Assembly: GCA_017383665.1 (NCBI GenBank)
Contig: JAFNWA010000238.1
Coordinates: forward strand, 1 to 6,667
Direction: 5' to 3'
DNA: 6,667 nt
Source of the DNA: Bacteroidaceae bacterium
GTDB taxonomy: Bacteria > Bacteroidota > Bacteroidia > Bacteroidales > Bacteroidaceae
The position numbers and the translations under genes are program-made. The notes under the pieces are model-generated. The model made no database searches. It saw only the letters and a program-made list of their open reading frames with translations, and had not been told where the DNA came from. Below, in pieces: positions 6,317 to 6,667 of this stretch; position 1 is the stretch's first letter, and every line of letters begins with the position of its first letter.

Positions 6317-6359
6317 CATATAACAAGCCGGGGCATTGAAAACCCCGGCTTGTTATATG
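6317..6359 (+). terminator. Strong intrinsic-terminator-like hairpin
   Basis: A perfect 17-bp stem pairs 6317-6333 (CATATAACAAGCCGGGG) with 6343-6359, with a 9-nt loop (CATTGAAAA). The stem is GC-rich near the loop. The following plus-strand sequence, TTATTTATT, is a modest U-tract that suits termination of the TraB/GumN transcript 12 nt after its stop. The minus-strand gene ends only 4 bp from the right arm, so the same hairpin may serve it, but the minus strand lacks a U-tract beyond the stem. Confidence 0.85.
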
Positions 6360-6363
6360 TTAT

Positions 6364-6667
6364 TTATTCGTAATATTCAAATTCTGTTATTATCACACTT
6401 GTGGGTTCACCATTTACAAACTCGGTCACTTTAATTATATTCCCATTGCTGTCATATTCCCATTCACTGCGGTTCTCCTTGTTGGTTGCTCCATCTTTCA
6501 TGTCCAGAATCCACTCATTGTAATTATCGTGATATTGTACTTCTATTTTGAAGTCCTCCTCTCCATTCATGAACCCCGTGTGGGTATATGACAATCGTTT
6601 GTCACCTTTGTACTTTGATGTTACTAGGTACTCAATTTTGCCATCAGTAGTGACTGTTTCATTCAAT
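6364..6667 (-). CDS. Hypothetical protein with YD-repeat-like motif (5' end truncated by window)
   Basis: About 100 C-terminal residues are visible. The frame is still open at the right edge and the visible part has no ATG near its beginning, so the N-terminus lies outside. The TAA stop is at 6366-6364. The sequence is beta-strand-like and charged, with alternating aromatic residues (FKIEVQYHDNYNEWILDM). It contains WEYDSNGNIIKVTEF near visible residues 69-83, which resembles a single YD/RHS-type repeat (YDxNGN). It ends VIITEFEYYE. Small secreted or lipoprotein-type proteins with such repeats are common in Bacteroidales, but without the N-terminus I cannot say whether this one is exported. 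I do not recognise a specific family or function. It converges on the TraB/GumN gene across the shared hairpin. Confidence 0.75.
   Translation of the reverse strand, partial: LNETVTTDGKIEYLVTSKYKGDKRLSYTHTGFMNGEEDFKIEVQYHDNYNEWILDMKDGATNKENRSEWEYDSNGNIIKVTEFVNGEPTSVIITEFEYYE

Overview
The window looks like a chromosomal segment from a member of the Bacteroidales (Bacteroides/Prevotella-like; I cannot fix the genus). The evidence is the gene families present, moderately AT-rich DNA, start codons without Shine-Dalgarno sequences, and upstream motifs that fit the Bacteroidetes promoter signature (TAnnTTTG at -7).

Positions 1-4520 (+ strand) are the 3' part of a surface-polysaccharide (capsule/exopolysaccharide) locus. 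A Wzi-family outer-membrane capsule assembly protein, cut by the left window edge, is followed by a small lipocalin-like lipoprotein, two GT2 glycosyltransferases of different subgroups, and a GT4 glycosyltransferase. The first four genes are separated by 2-10 bp and are probably one transcription unit. The GT4 gene follows an 89-bp gap with a good Bacteroidetes-type promoter, so it may also be transcribed on its own. The three transferases would add successive sugars to a lipid-linked repeat unit at the inner membrane, while the Wzi-like protein would act at the outer membrane. No flippase (Wzx), polymerase (Wzy) or initiating transferase is visible; these would have to lie upstream or elsewhere.

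Positions 4521-6304 leave the polysaccharide theme. A PaaI-type hotdog thioesterase on the minus strand converges on the GT4 gene. It is divergent from a secreted TraB/GumN-family protein at 5399-6304. The 356-bp gap between these two holds one promoter candidate for each gene and, between them, a 193-bp palindromic element (5113-5305) with perfect 19-bp terminal inverted repeats. It looks like a MITE; a small invertible segment is a less likely alternative.

Positions 6305-6667 hold a perfect 17-bp-stem terminator hairpin and the C-terminal 101 codons or so of a minus-strand gene, cut by the right edge, encoding a hypothetical protein with a YD-repeat-like motif.

I found no tRNA, rRNA, CRISPR array, transposase gene or obvious frameshift. 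The most unusual item is the 193-bp element. The most interesting gene-level item is the Wzi-lipocalin pair.
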